Positions 34,920-43,389 of a stretch of 48,546 bases of DNA are shown here, piece after piece. Numbering within the stretch: the stretch's first letter is position 1; the number at the start of each line of letters is the position of its first letter. The translations under genes were made by a program, and so were the position numbers. Under the pieces are notes generated by a model that had not been told where the DNA came from, did no database searches, and worked only from the letters and a program-made list of their open reading frames with translations. The stretch lies in contig JAEWGC010000009.1 in the NCBI GenBank assembly GCA_023388495.1, positions 1 through 48,546 on the forward strand, given 5' to 3'. The DNA comes from Bacillota bacterium (GTDB lineage: Bacteria > Bacillota > Clostridia > Tissierellales > Tissierellaceae).

Positions 34920-36146
34920 ATGAGATATATTTTTGTTGATTCTTTAGATGGAGTTAATAGGGTAGGTATAGTTGAGGATAATAGACTTATAGAATTTCAT
35001 CTAGAAGAGCATGAGAGAAAGATAGTAGGAAATATTTATAGAGGAAGAGTAACTAACGTATTACAAGGTATGGAAGCAGCCTTTATAGATATAGGTGAAT
35101 CTAAGAATGCTTATTTATATGTAAAGGAAGCATTACCTAGAGAGCTTTTATATGATGGCAAAAGATACAAAATATCTGAAGTTATAAAATCTGGACAGGA
35201 TGTAATAGTACAGGTAATAAAAGAGCCATCAGGTAATAAAGGGGCAAAGGTAACAACCCATATTGAGATACCAGGTAGATACTTAGTATTTACTCCTTTT
35301 TCCAATAGAATAAATATATCTAAAAAGATTACAGATTCAGCTGAAGTAGAAAATTTAAAGGATATAGGTCAAAGAATTATGAAGGATGATATGGGACTTA
35401 TATTTAGGACAGCTTCAGAAGGTGTAGATGAATATCTATTAAAGGAAGAATATGATATCCTATATAATATTTATACCAAGATAGAAAAAGAAAGAAATTT
35501 TCTACCTTGTCCTAAACTTCTTTATAAAGAACCAAGCCTAGGGTATCAGATAATAAGGGATAGCTATAATGATGATACAGAAAAGATTATAGTAAATAAC
35601 AAGGAAGTATACGATAATCTGATTTTAATGGAAGAACTTTATCCATTTAAATTTTCTCATAAAATAGAACTGAACACTGATTTTTCAATATCCTACGATA
35701 CTGAAATTCAATCGGATTTAAAGATGGCACTCCAAAGAACAGTTCCTCTCAAATCTGGAGGTTATATAGTTATTGATGAAATGGAAGCTTTAACTGCAAT
35801 AGATGTAAATACTGGAAAATTTGTTGGTACTAGTTCCTTAGGTGACACAGTTGTAAAAACTAATATAGAAGCAGCAGAGGAGATAGCAAGACAAATTAGA
35901 CTTAGAGATATTGGAGGTATTATTATAATAGATTTTATAGATATGAAGGATAAAGCTGATATTTCCATGGTATTATCTATTTTAAAAAAATATTTAAAAA
36001 AGGATAAAATAAAAACCAACATTATAGATATTACAAAGCTAGGTCTTGTTGAGCTAACAAGAAAAAAGATAAGAGGATCCTTATCCAATGATTTCTATAT
36101 AAAATGCCCTAAATGTGAAGGAAGGGGTAGCATTATCAAGAATTAG
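34920..36146 (+). CDS. rng: Ribonuclease G/E family endoribonuclease
   Basis: A 408-residue RNase of the RNase G/E family that cuts single-stranded RNA in rRNA maturation and mRNA decay. It has an S1-like domain at residues 35-120 ('GNIYRGRVTNVLQGMEAAFI'), the metal-binding Asp residues in 'AIDVNTGKFVG' and 'IIIDFIDM', and the zinc-link 'CPKCEGRG' at the C-terminus. The length is that of RNase G without the RNase E scaffold tail. It follows the DUF2344 gene after 15 bases. The rplU promoter begins right after its stop. Confidence 0.95.
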   Translation: MRYIFVDSLDGVNRVGIVEDNRLIEFHLEEHERKIVGNIYRGRVTNVLQGMEAAFIDIGESKNAYLYVKEALPRELLYDGKRYKISEVIKSGQDVIVQVIKEPSGNKGAKVTTHIEIPGRYLVFTPFSNRINISKKITDSAEVENLKDIGQRIMKDDMGLIFRTASEGVDEYLLKEEYDILYNIYTKIEKERNFLPCPKLLYKEPSLGYQIIRDSYNDDTEKIIVNNKEVYDNLILMEELYPFKFSHKIELNTDFSISYDTEIQSDLKMALQRTVPLKSGGYIVIDEMEALTAIDVNTGKFVGTSSLGDTVVKTNIEAAEEIARQIRLRDIGGIIIIDFIDMKDKADISMVLSILKKYLKKDKIKTNIIDITKLGLVELTRKKIRGSLSNDFYIKCPKCEGRGSIIKN

Positions 36147-36148
36147 TA

Positions 36149-36177
36149 TTGACAACTCTAAAGATATTTGTTAAAAT
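36149..36177 (+). promoter_or_regulatory. Promoter of rplU-prp-rpmA
   Basis: TTGACA (36149-36154), a 17-base spacer and TAAAAT (36172-36177) form a near-consensus sigma-A promoter that starts two bases after the rng stop codon. Confidence 0.85.
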
Positions 36178-36183
36178 ACTTTG

Positions 36184-36250
36184 GTGTAGAGCCGCTCAAT
36201 CTGGGTTTAAGTCCGAAAGGCACCCTGCATTGGCGAGACTGGGTTAGAGG
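36184..36250 (+). ncRNA. L21 leader (ribosomal protein leader)
   Basis: The 80-base leader between the promoter and rplU contains CCGCTCAAT, then CTGGGTTTAAG, GGCACCCTGCA and TGGCGAGACTGGG. This set of words matches the L21 leader described in Firmicutes, an RNA structure thought to give feedback control of the L21-L27 operon. GGGT at about 36203 can pair with ACCC at about 36222. Assignment is from memory of the motif. Confidence 0.75.
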
Positions 36251-36264
36251 AGGTGCAATCTTAC

Positions 36265-36576
36265 ATGTACGCAGTAATAGAAACTGGTGGTAAACAATAT
36301 AGAGTTCAACAAGGCGATGTTGTTTTCGTAGAGAAAATAGATGCAGAAGAAGGCGCAAGCGTAAACTTTGATAAAGTTCTTTTAGTGTCAAAAGAAGGCG
36401 ATATAGTTGCTGGTAAACCTTATGTTGATGGTGCTAAAGTTGAAGCTGTTGTTCTAGAGCAAGGAAAGGCTAAGAAAATCGTTGTTTTCAAATATAAGCC
36501 TAAGAAAAACTATAGAAAGAAACAAGGACATCGTCAACCATTTACTAAGGTAAGAATCGAAAATATAGTTGGCTAA
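36265..36576 (+). CDS. rplU: 50S ribosomal protein L21
   Basis: A 103-residue ribosomal protein. The start is ATG 36265 ('MYAVIETGGKQYRVQQGD'), ten bases after AGAGGAGGT; a GTG at 36253 overlaps this site. The C-terminal 'KKNYRKKQGHRQPFTKVRIE' is the family signature. First gene of rplU-prp-rpmA. Confidence 0.98.
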   Translation: MYAVIETGGKQYRVQQGDVVFVEKIDAEEGASVNFDKVLLVSKEGDIVAGKPYVDGAKVEAVVLEQGKAKKIVVFKYKPKKNYRKKQGHRQPFTKVRIENIVG

Positions 36577-36580
36577 TATC

Positions 36581-36928
36581 ATGATAGTAGCTAAGATATA
36601 CAGGGATAAAGACAATTATATAAAAAAATATACCATAGAGGGACATGCAAATTATGATGACTATGGTAGAGATATAGTATGTGCTGCTATATCAGTACTT
36701 TCTCAAACTACATTGCTATCCTTAGTGGAGGTCTGTGGAGTAGATGAGAATACTATTAGATATTCCATAGATGAAGAAATAGGATTTATTGATGTAGAAC
36801 TACCTAAGAGTATAGAAAAATTTAAATTAGATAAAACTCAAATCCTACTGGAATCATTAGTAGTAGGAATTAATTCAGTGATAGAAAGTTACCCAGAGTA
36901 TGTAGCACTCGAGAATGGGGAGGTGTAA
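36581..36928 (+). CDS. prp: Ribosomal-processing cysteine protease Prp
   Basis: A 115-residue cysteine protease that removes the N-terminal extension of ribosomal protein L27. The catalytic His is in 'EGHANYDDYGRDIVCAAIS' near the N-terminus and the Cys follows in the same stretch. The ATG at 36581 lies four bases after the rplU stop and has no clear ribosome-binding site, so translation probably depends on coupling to rplU; a TTG at 36569 inside rplU is possible but less likely. The next gene, rpmA, encodes its substrate. Confidence 0.95.
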   Translation: MIVAKIYRDKDNYIKKYTIEGHANYDDYGRDIVCAAISVLSQTTLLSLVEVCGVDENTIRYSIDEEIGFIDVELPKSIEKFKLDKTQILLESLVVGINSVIESYPEYVALENGEV

Positions 36929-36931
36929 TTG

Positions 36932-37222
36932 ATGATTAAATTGAATTTACAATTATTTGCTTCTAAAAAAGGAGTAGGTAGCTCTAGAAACGGTAGAGAT
37001 AGTGAGGCCAAAAGATTAGGAGTTAAAAGAGGCGACGGACAATTCGTTTTAGCTGGAAATATCCTAGTTAGACAAAGAGGCACTAAAATACACCCAGGCA
37101 ACAATGTAGGTATAGGTGGAGATGACACTTTATTTGCAACAGTTGATGGTGTAGTAAGATTTGAAAGAAAAGGTAGAGATAAAAAACAAGTTAGTGTTTA
37201 TCCTGCAGAGGAATTAGCGTAA
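36932..37222 (+). CDS. rpmA: 50S ribosomal protein L27 with Prp-cleaved extension
   Basis: A 96-residue ribosomal protein starting at ATG 36932 behind GGGGAGGTG. The N-terminus 'MIKLNLQLFASKKGVGS' contains the 'LNLQLFA' cleavage motif of Firmicutes; Prp would cut after this Ala. The body is typical ('GNILVRQRGTKIHPGNNVG'). The mature end reaches the peptidyl transferase centre, so cleavage is needed for a working ribosome. A terminator follows. Confidence 0.98.
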   Translation: MIKLNLQLFASKKGVGSSRNGRDSEAKRLGVKRGDGQFVLAGNILVRQRGTKIHPGNNVGIGGDDTLFATVDGVVRFERKGRDKKQVSVYPAEELA

Positions 37223-37226
37223 ATTT

Positions 37227-37258
37227 TAAGCTTACCATTATGGTAAGCTTATATTTTT
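37227..37258 (+). terminator. Intrinsic terminator of the rplU operon
   Basis: TAAGCTTACCA pairs with TGGTAAGCTTA around TTA, followed by TATTTTTAT. Confidence 0.87.
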
Positions 37259-37397
37259 ATAACGAATAGGAAAGTTTAGACTTGTTTTTATTTTTTGGAT
37301 TTTTTTATAGAAAAGTACTTTAGTATAAAAATTTCATAATAGAATAAAATAATTAGGATAATTAATAAATGAAATATTTTTAAATTTAATATAATAA

Positions 37398-37425
37398 TTG
37401 ACAGACTAACTAAAATTGGTATAAT
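37398..37425 (+). promoter_or_regulatory. Promoter of obg
   Basis: TTGACA (37398-37403), a 16-base spacer and TATAAT (37420-37425) match consensus, 54 bases before the obg start. The stretch 37259-37397 is AT-rich and holds no gene. Confidence 0.85.
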
Positions 37426-37479
37426 AAATTTATCCGATTTGTAAAAAGTGGAAAAGTAATTAATGAGGATGATGAGATT

Positions 37480-38748
37480 ATGTTTATAGACGTGGCGAAA
37501 ATACGTGTTAAGGCTGGCAAAGGCGGAGACGGTATTGTAGCCTGGAGAAGAGAAAAATTTGAGCCAGCTGGAGGACCATATGGAGGGGACGGAGGTAATG
37601 GAGGAAGTATCATTATAAAGGCTGATGAGGGCATTAGAACCTTAATGGACTTTAGATATAAGCGTTCCTATGTGGGGCAGAATGGCGAAGATGGAAGAAG
37701 TAAGAAACAGTTTGGAAAAGCTGGAGAAAATATTATACTAAAGGTACCTGTTGGAACCCTAGTTAAAGATGCTAACACAGAAGGTGTAATAGTAGACTTA
37801 AAGGAAAAAGATCAAACTTTTATCATAGCAAGAGGTGGTAGAGGCGGAAGAGGAAATGCTAAGTTTGCAACTGCAACTCGTCAAGCCCCAGGATTTGCTG
37901 AGCCGGGAACAAAAGGAGAAGAAAGGGAAATTCTATTAGAGTTAAAGCTTCTCGCAGATGTAGGGCTTATAGGGTTTCCTAATGTTGGAAAGTCAACTAT
38001 ACTTTCTATTATTTCAGCAGCGAAGCCTAAGATAGCAAACTATCATTTTACAACATTAAAACCAAATCTTGGAGTTGTTAGGGTAGGAGAGGAAAAATCC
38101 TTTGTTATAGCTGATATTCCAGGATTAATAGAAGGAGCTCATGAGGGTGCTGGCCTGGGCCATGATTTTTTAAGACATATAGAAAGGACTAGAGTTCTTG
38201 TACATGTTCTAGATACTTCTGGCAGTGAGGGGAGAGATCCAATAGAAGATTTTTATAAAATTAATAAGGAATTAAGCCAATATAATATAAAGCTAATGAA
38301 TAAGCCTCAAATAATAGTGGCAAACAAAATGGATATACCAGAGGCAGAAGAGGGACTAAGAAAGATTAAAGAAGAATTTGAACCAAAAGGTTATAAAATA
38401 TACTCCGTTTCTGCTGCAACTAGAGAAGGTATAGAGGAACTTAAATATGCAATATGGGACCTGCTTTCTAATACTGAAATTATATATGAAACTTTCGATG
38501 AAGAATTTATACATGTAGAAGAGGTCGAAGATTCAATAATTGTTAAGAAGGAAAATGGAGAGTATATTGTAGAGGGTTCATTTATTGAAAGGCTTTTAGG
38601 CTCAACTTATTTCGATGATGTAGACTCCTTAAGATACTTCCAAGACATGCTAAGGAAAAAAGGCGTAATAGACGAGCTAAAAGAGCTAGGAATACAGGAA
38701 TACGATCCCGTATTTATTTGTGGATATGAATTTGAATTCTTTGATTAA
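37480..38748 (+). CDS. obg: GTPase Obg (CgtA)
   Basis: A 422-residue essential GTPase for 50S ribosome assembly and stress control. The glycine-rich Obg fold fills residues 1-157 ('VKAGKGGDGIVAWRREKFEP'), the G domain has 'GFPNVGKST', 'DIPGLIEGA' and 'NKMD', and a C-terminal OCT domain follows from about residue 345. The start ATG 37480 has GAGGATGATGAG ahead. It leads a row of ribosome-related genes (yhbY, rsfS). Confidence 0.98.
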   Translation: MFIDVAKIRVKAGKGGDGIVAWRREKFEPAGGPYGGDGGNGGSIIIKADEGIRTLMDFRYKRSYVGQNGEDGRSKKQFGKAGENIILKVPVGTLVKDANTEGVIVDLKEKDQTFIIARGGRGGRGNAKFATATRQAPGFAEPGTKGEEREILLELKLLADVGLIGFPNVGKSTILSIISAAKPKIANYHFTTLKPNLGVVRVGEEKSFVIADIPGLIEGAHEGAGLGHDFLRHIERTRVLVHVLDTSGSEGRDPIEDFYKINKELSQYNIKLMNKPQIIVANKMDIPEAEEGLRKIKEEFEPKGYKIYSVSAATREGIEELKYAIWDLLSNTEIIYETFDEEFIHVEEVEDSIIVKKENGEYIVEGSFIERLLGSTYFDDVDSLRYFQDMLRKKGVIDELKELGIQEYDPVFICGYEFEFFD

Positions 38749-38767
38749 ATGGAGGTAAAGTATCAAA

Positions 38768-38947
38768 ATGGACTGCTTAAGTTGTGGAAACTGTAAAGAA
38801 AATCAACCAACATATTATTGCTTAATGAAGAATGAGGTAGTAATAAATGAAAATTACAAACCAGGAGAAAAATCGAGATCAGGTTGGAAGAAAGGTAATA
38901 CAGACTACGAAAAGCATAGAAGACAAAGAAAAGAAGTAGAAGTTTAA
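38768..38947 (+). CDS. Small cysteine-rich protein of unknown function
   Basis: A 59-residue protein too short for many gene finders. It starts at ATG 38768, eleven bases after a perfect GGAGGT (38751-38756), and ends at TAA 38945-38947. The N-terminus 'MDCLSCGNCKENQPTYYC' has four Cys residues (C3, C6, C9, C18), a pattern that could bind zinc or an iron-sulfur centre; the C-terminus is strongly basic ('KHRRQRKEVEV'), as in RNA-binding proteins. It lies between obg and yhbY, both ribosome assembly factors, in the same direction. I do not recognise the family. A link to the ribosome is inference. Confidence 0.72.
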   Translation: MDCLSCGNCKENQPTYYCLMKNEVVINENYKPGEKSRSGWKKGNTDYEKHRRQRKEVEV

Positions 38948-38965
38948 ATTAGAGGAGTGGATCAG

Positions 38966-39259
38966 TTGTTAACAGGAAAACAAAGATCTTATTTAAAAAG
39001 CATGGCTAATACTATGGATCCTATATTTCAAGTAGGGAAAAATGGAATAACAGAAAGCTTTATTAAGCAAGTTGAGGATGCTTTAGAGGCAAGAGAACTA
39101 ATAAAGATAAAGGTCCTAAACAATAGTTTATTAGATGCTACTGAAGTTGCTAGCCAAATAGCTGAAGAAATAGATGCAGAGTTTGTTCAAAGTATAGGAA
39201 ACAAATTTGTTCTATATAAAGAATCTAAAGAAAATAAGAAGATTGAACTGCCAAGTTAA
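38966..39259 (+). CDS. yhbY: YhbY family ribosome assembly RNA-binding protein
   Basis: A 97-residue CRM-domain protein that binds pre-50S particles. The start is TTG 38966, eight bases after AGAGGAG; a GTG at 38957 lies inside that site. Family stretches are 'LTGKQRSYLKSMANTMDPI', 'QVGKNGITES' and 'IGNKFVLYKES'. A terminator follows at 39267. Confidence 0.95.
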   Translation: MLTGKQRSYLKSMANTMDPIFQVGKNGITESFIKQVEDALEARELIKIKVLNNSLLDATEVASQIAEEIDAEFVQSIGNKFVLYKESKENKKIELPS

Positions 39260-39266
39260 AGATTAT

Positions 39267-39297
39267 AAACTTCAGAAAGTGTTGTTTCTGAAGTTTA
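39267..39297 (+). terminator. Hairpin terminator after yhbY
   Basis: AAACTTCAGAAA pairs perfectly with TTTCTGAAGTTT around a six-base loop. The T run is short, so it may be partial. Confidence 0.75.
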
Positions 39298-39320
39298 ATT
39301 ATTAATTGAGGGGTGAATTT

Positions 39321-39938
39321 ATGAAAATTGGAGTAATGGGAGGTACTTTTGACCCTATTCACCATGGACATTTAATAGCTGCAGAATATGCTAGAACTTC
39401 TTTAGATTTAAATAAGGTAATTTTTATGCCGTCAGGTATGCATCCTTTCAAGGATAATAAGAGCATTACAGATTCTGATAAAAGAGCAGACATGATTTCA
39501 CTAGCCATAGATTCAAATAAATTCTTTAAATTATCATCTATAGAAATTAATAGAATAGGTACCACATATACCATAGATACAATAAGGGAATTGAGGGAAG
39601 AATATAAGGGAGATGAAATATACTTTATAATCGGTTCAGATATTATCTTTGAAATAGAGAAATGGAAAAGCTTTGAAGAACTTATAGATATATGTAAATT
39701 TATATTACTTTATAGACCAGGAAAAGAAGAAAAGGATATTGATAAAAAAATAAAAGAATTAAATTTATCTTATGATATTAAATTTGAGAAGGTAAAATCA
39801 CCTCTTATTGAAATTTCATCTACAGAGGTTAGACGTAGGATCAAAGACAAACATAGTATTAAGTATCTTGTCCCAGAAGAAGTAGAAGACTATATTTTAA
39901 AATACAATTTATATAATGAGGAGAATATAAATGGATAA
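39321..39938 (+). CDS. nadD: Nicotinate-nucleotide adenylyltransferase
   Basis: A 205-residue enzyme of NAD synthesis that makes deamido-NAD from nicotinate mononucleotide and ATP. The start is ATG 39321 with GAGGGGTGA ahead; a TTG at 39306 is too early. The nucleotidyl-transferase motifs are 'GGTFDPIHHGHLIAAEYA' and 'ISSTEVRRRI'. It overlaps yqeK by eight bases, the usual arrangement in Firmicutes. Confidence 0.97.
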   Translation: MKIGVMGGTFDPIHHGHLIAAEYARTSLDLNKVIFMPSGMHPFKDNKSITDSDKRADMISLAIDSNKFFKLSSIEINRIGTTYTIDTIRELREEYKGDEIYFIIGSDIIFEIEKWKSFEELIDICKFILLYRPGKEEKDIDKKIKELNLSYDIKFEKVKSPLIEISSTEVRRRIKDKHSIKYLVPEEVEDYILKYNLYNEENING

Positions 39939-40533
39939 ATCCTTAAAAGATAAATTAATAAAGGATATAGGAGAAAAAAGATATGATCATTCTATAAGGG
40001 TTATGGAAACTGCAATAAAACTTGCTGAAACTTATAATTCTGATATAGAAAAGACTAAAATTGCTGCAATCTTACATGATTGTGCTAAAATAAGAGATGA
40101 AATATATTTATTGAAAAGGGTATCTGACTTTGATATAATTTTAGATGCTTGTATGAAGTATAATCATGAGCTTATACATGGGGCATTGGGAGCTAAAATA
40201 GCAGAAGAGGAATATAATATAAAAGACATAGAAATTTTAAATGCTATTCATTATCATACTACTGGTAAGGAAAATATGAGTATCTTAGATAAGATAATTT
40301 ATATGGCAGATTACATAGAGCCAGGTAGAAATTTTCCAGGAGTTGAAGAAATACGAAGATTAGCCTTCGAAGATCTAGATAAGGCTCTCTTGCTAGCTAT
40401 GGAAAAGACAATTGTTTTTTTAATAGAACAAAATAAGCTTATTCATCCTAACACCATAGAGGCAAGAAATTATTTAATAATAGAATCTAACTTAAATAAG
40501 ACAAGGGACATAAGTTGTAAACATATTGTGTAA
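39931..40533 (+). CDS. yqeK: HD-domain protein YqeK (Ap4A hydrolase)
   Basis: A 200-residue HD-domain hydrolase. 'RYDHSIRVMETAIKLAETY' and 'AAILHDCAK' carry the metal-binding His and Asp residues, and 'HYHTTG' follows. YqeK proteins are known to split diadenosine tetraphosphate symmetrically to ADP. Encoded in the nadD-yqeK-rsfS order typical of Firmicutes. The start ATG lies inside the end of nadD with GAGGAG upstream. Confidence 0.95.
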   Translation: MDKSLKDKLIKDIGEKRYDHSIRVMETAIKLAETYNSDIEKTKIAAILHDCAKIRDEIYLLKRVSDFDIILDACMKYNHELIHGALGAKIAEEEYNIKDIEILNAIHYHTTGKENMSILDKIIYMADYIEPGRNFPGVEEIRRLAFEDLDKALLLAMEKTIVFLIEQNKLIHPNTIEARNYLIIESNLNKTRDISCKHIV

Positions 40534-40568
40534 TATGAAATAAGGAAAAATATTTGAGGGGGTAGATT

Positions 40569-40910
40569 ATGCTAGATTTGGAAACTAAATTATCCATAAT
40601 AACCAAGGCATGTGAAGATAAAAAAGGCATAGATATTAAAGTGTTAAATATAACAAAATTAACACCTATTGCAGACTATTTTGTTATTGTAAGTGGTAAT
40701 TCATCTACACAGGTAATGGCAATAGCCGATGAAGTAGAAGATAAGATGTTACAGGCAGGAGCGGAAGAAATAATAAAAGAGGGATATCAAAGTGGAAGAT
40801 GGATATTAATGGACTTTAATGATATAATAGTTCATGCATTCCATAAAGAAGAAAGAGAATTCTATAACCTTGAGAGACTATGGTCTGACGAGGGTAGAGA
40901 AACAATATAA
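40569..40910 (+). CDS. rsfS: Ribosomal silencing factor RsfS
   Basis: A 113-residue protein that binds L14 and keeps the ribosomal subunits apart when nutrients are low. Typical stretches are 'DYFVIVSGNSSTQVMAIADE' and 'WILMDFNDIIVHAFHKEERE'. GAGGGGGTAG precedes ATG 40569. Confidence 0.97.
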   Translation: MLDLETKLSIITKACEDKKGIDIKVLNITKLTPIADYFVIVSGNSSTQVMAIADEVEDKMLQAGAEEIIKEGYQSGRWILMDFNDIIVHAFHKEEREFYNLERLWSDEGRETI

Positions 40911-40928
40911 ATTAAAGGGGGACAAAAA

Positions 40929-41309
40929 ATGGCTTTAAGATTTTTATCTACAGACAAGGCACCAGCAGCAGTTGGCCCATATTCACAAGGAGTGAAGGCT
41001 GAAAATATAATTTATACATCAGGTCAGCTACCAATAGATCCTGTAACTGGTGAATTATCTAAGGGTGATATACAAAAGGAAACTAGACTATGTCTAGAAA
41101 ATGTAAAAGCTGTTTTAGAGGCAGCTCATGCAACTATTGAAGATTTAGTTAAGGTTACAGTTTTCGTAACAGATATGAATGATTTCTCTAAAATAAATGA
41201 AATTTATGCAGAATTCTTTGGAGATCACAAGCCAGCTAGATCTTTAGTTCAAGTAGCAGCATTACCTAAAGGTGCAGATATTGAGATTGAAGGAATTGCA
41301 ATAATATAA
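40929..41309 (+). CDS. ridA: RidA family enamine/imine deaminase
   Basis: A 126-residue protein that destroys reactive 2-aminoacrylate and related enamines from PLP enzymes. 'APAAVGPYSQGVKAENIIYT' and the C-terminal 'KPARSLVQVAALPKGADIEI', which contains the key Arg, are complete. The ribosome-binding site AAAGGGGG fits ATG 40929. A shared terminator separates it from dacA. Confidence 0.96.
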   Translation: MALRFLSTDKAPAAVGPYSQGVKAENIIYTSGQLPIDPVTGELSKGDIQKETRLCLENVKAVLEAAHATIEDLVKVTVFVTDMNDFSKINEIYAEFFGDHKPARSLVQVAALPKGADIEIEGIAII

Positions 41310-41310
41310 C

Positions 41311-41342
41311 AAAAATCCTAGTTCACTGGAACTAGGATTTTT
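41311..41342. terminator. Bidirectional terminator between ridA and dacA
   Basis: AAAAATCCTAGTTC pairs perfectly with GAACTAGGATTTTT around ACTG. Both strands end in a T run, and genes converge from both sides. Confidence 0.92.
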
Positions 41343-41346
41343 ATAC

Positions 41347-42627
41347 TTATACTCTATATAAATTTGTCCTTCTTCTTCTACGTCTTTTGCTTCTTTGACT
41401 TAATACCATTATTCTTATTAATATCAAAGCTGCAAAAACAAATAGATACCACTTGCTTAAAATAATTTTAAATACATTAGGGCTAGGCAGCTTATCCACA
41501 GCCGTGGTGGAGATAATATCTGTTTCGCCTACAACTTTACCATTTAAAAGATACTCAACCTTACCTATTACTTGATCTTTAGATATTGGAGCTTCCAAGG
41601 CTCCATCTACTATAATTTTTTCTTCAATTTTATCTTTTTGATCTTTTCTAACTATAAAGCTGGCATAAGTTTTTGTAATCCCTGCCACAGAGGGAACAAC
41701 ACCATTGTTTACATTAAAATTGTCAATAAACTTATTAGCAAAGCCAATTTTTATATTTTCAAAGTTTTCACGACCATAATTTAATAGTTTATGTGTGTCA
41801 GAGTAGATGTTTTTTCCATTAGACTTTAGTACTACTGCTATAAGTTTATGATCATCCTTTTCAAAGGAAGTAACAAGGCATTGCTGGGCTGCCACTGTGT
41901 AACCAGATTTTACACCATTTACTCCTTCGTACTTAATAGGTGTAAGCTTCCCATTAACGTCAATTTTTTCAGTACTATATAGAAGCCTATTTGCTGATTT
42001 TAAGTATCTTTGTTCTGATTTTTTATTTGTTATAGGTATAGTGTAGGTGTAATTTTGAACTATAGATCTAAACTTTTCATTTTCCATTGCATATCTAGCA
42101 ATCATTGCTAAATCATAAGCTGTTGTCATATGCTCTTCATTAGGCAATCCATTTGGATTAACAAATGTAGTATTTAAAGCACCTATTGACTTTGCTTTCT
42201 CATTCATAAGTTTAATAAACTCACCTATGCTTCCAGATATATGTTTTGCTATAGCATATGCTGCATCATTGGCGGATTCGATAAGCAATGCATTAACTAA
42301 ATGTTCTAATGATAGCTGCTCTTCAGGTTCTAAGGCTATATGGCTCCCATCAGTTAAACTTACAGCCTCTTGGTCTATGGTAACTATATCATCCATATTT
42401 CCGTTTTCAATGGCAAGTATGGCAGTCATAATCTTAGTAGTGCTAGCAGGATAAAATTGGGAGTGTGAATTTTTCTCATACAAAATTTCTCCTGTATCCG
42501 TATCAATTAAAATAGCTCCTTCTCCAGATATGTCTAGATTTAAATCTTCACCATAAGAAAAGGAATATGTACTAAATAAAAACAAAACAACAAATACAAC
42601 TAAAAACTTTTTCAAATTATCCACCAC
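41347..42627 (-). CDS. dacA: D-alanyl-D-alanine carboxypeptidase (PBP5/DacA type)
   Basis: A 426-residue serine peptidase that trims the last D-Ala from peptidoglycan stem peptides. It has a signal peptide (residues 5-26), the motifs 'STTK' in 'PASTTKIMTAI', 'SAN' in 'ESANDAAYAIAKHI' and 'KSG' in 'VNGVKSGYT', a C-terminal PBP5-associated domain and a final membrane segment ('LFVFAALILIRIMVL') followed by 'RSKRRRRRR', a positive-inside anchor. It is the only clear gene on the minus strand. The ribosome-binding site, seen on the minus strand, is AAGGTGGTGG; a -10-like TATAAT lies at 42645-42650. Confidence 0.95.
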   Translation of the reverse strand: MVDNLKKFLVVFVVLFLFSTYSFSYGEDLNLDISGEGAILIDTDTGEILYEKNSHSQFYPASTTKIMTAILAIENGNMDDIVTIDQEAVSLTDGSHIALEPEEQLSLEHLVNALLIESANDAAYAIAKHISGSIGEFIKLMNEKAKSIGALNTTFVNPNGLPNEEHMTTAYDLAMIARYAMENEKFRSIVQNYTYTIPITNKKSEQRYLKSANRLLYSTEKIDVNGKLTPIKYEGVNGVKSGYTVAAQQCLVTSFEKDDHKLIAVVLKSNGKNIYSDTHKLLNYGRENFENIKIGFANKFIDNFNVNNGVVPSVAGITKTYASFIVRKDQKDKIEEKIIVDGALEAPISKDQVIGKVEYLLNGKVVGETDIISTTAVDKLPSPNVFKIILSKWYLFVFAALILIRIMVLSQRSKRRRRRRTNLYRV

Positions 42628-42756
42628 CTTATCATGATATTAAGATTATATCAGAAAACCCCTAAATAATTAAGTATAAATATTTAAAAAAAGAAGGAGA
42701 AATAAAAATTAAGTCGAATATTTAAAAATGAGAATATAAATTGGAGGGGTTTGTAT

Positions 42757-43377
42757 ATGGGTTCCTTTACAAAGAGAGAGCAAATAGTTATACTATTAAT
42801 AGTTTTTACAATTATTCTTGCCTTAGGTTTTAAATTTTTTATAAAGGATATAATTGGGGTAAGAGAAAAAACTATAGAAATTATCAACTCTGAAGATATT
42901 GTAGATATGGAAGAAGTCCAGGATGAAATAGATGATGAAAATCAGATCATTATGGTTCACATAAGTGGACAAGTCTATAATCCAGGCATAGTGGAAATAG
43001 AATTAGGAAATAGATTAATAGATGCAGTAAAATTAGCTGGGGGATTGAAAAAAGATGCAGATATAGATAGAATAAATCTAGCAAAGAAATTAGTAGATGA
43101 AGAAAAAATATATATACCTAAAATAGGTGAAGAAATATCAAATGATATAGCTGTAGTATCTGATAATAATCATAAAGAACAATCAGGTAAGATAAATATA
43201 AATAACTGTAGCAAGGAAGAATTAATATCTCTCCCTGGCATAGGAGAAGCTATTGCAGGAAAAATAATGGAGTATAGGTCTACAACGCCATTTAAGAGTA
43301 TTGAAGATATAAAAAATGTCTCAGGTATAGGAGATAAAAAATTTGAGGCAATAAAGGAATTAATAATAGTAAAGTAA
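42757..43377 (+). CDS. comEA: ComEA-like SLBB and helix-hairpin-helix DNA-binding protein
   Basis: A 206-residue protein starting at ATG 42757, seven bases after GGAGGGG. It has one N-terminal membrane segment (residues 9-28), an SLBB domain ('VHISGQVYNPGIVEIELGNR') and a double helix-hairpin-helix ('KININNCSKEELISLPGIGE'). ComEA binds outside DNA during uptake in competent bacteria; no other competence gene is in the window, and many Firmicutes with this gene are not known to be competent. It is directly followed by selD after 12 bases. Confidence 0.92.
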   Translation: MGSFTKREQIVILLIVFTIILALGFKFFIKDIIGVREKTIEIINSEDIVDMEEVQDEIDDENQIIMVHISGQVYNPGIVEIELGNRLIDAVKLAGGLKKDADIDRINLAKKLVDEEKIYIPKIGEEISNDIAVVSDNNHKEQSGKININNCSKEELISLPGIGEAIAGKIMEYRSTTPFKSIEDIKNVSGIGDKKFEAIKELIIVK

Positions 43378-43389
43378 AGAGGTGTGATT

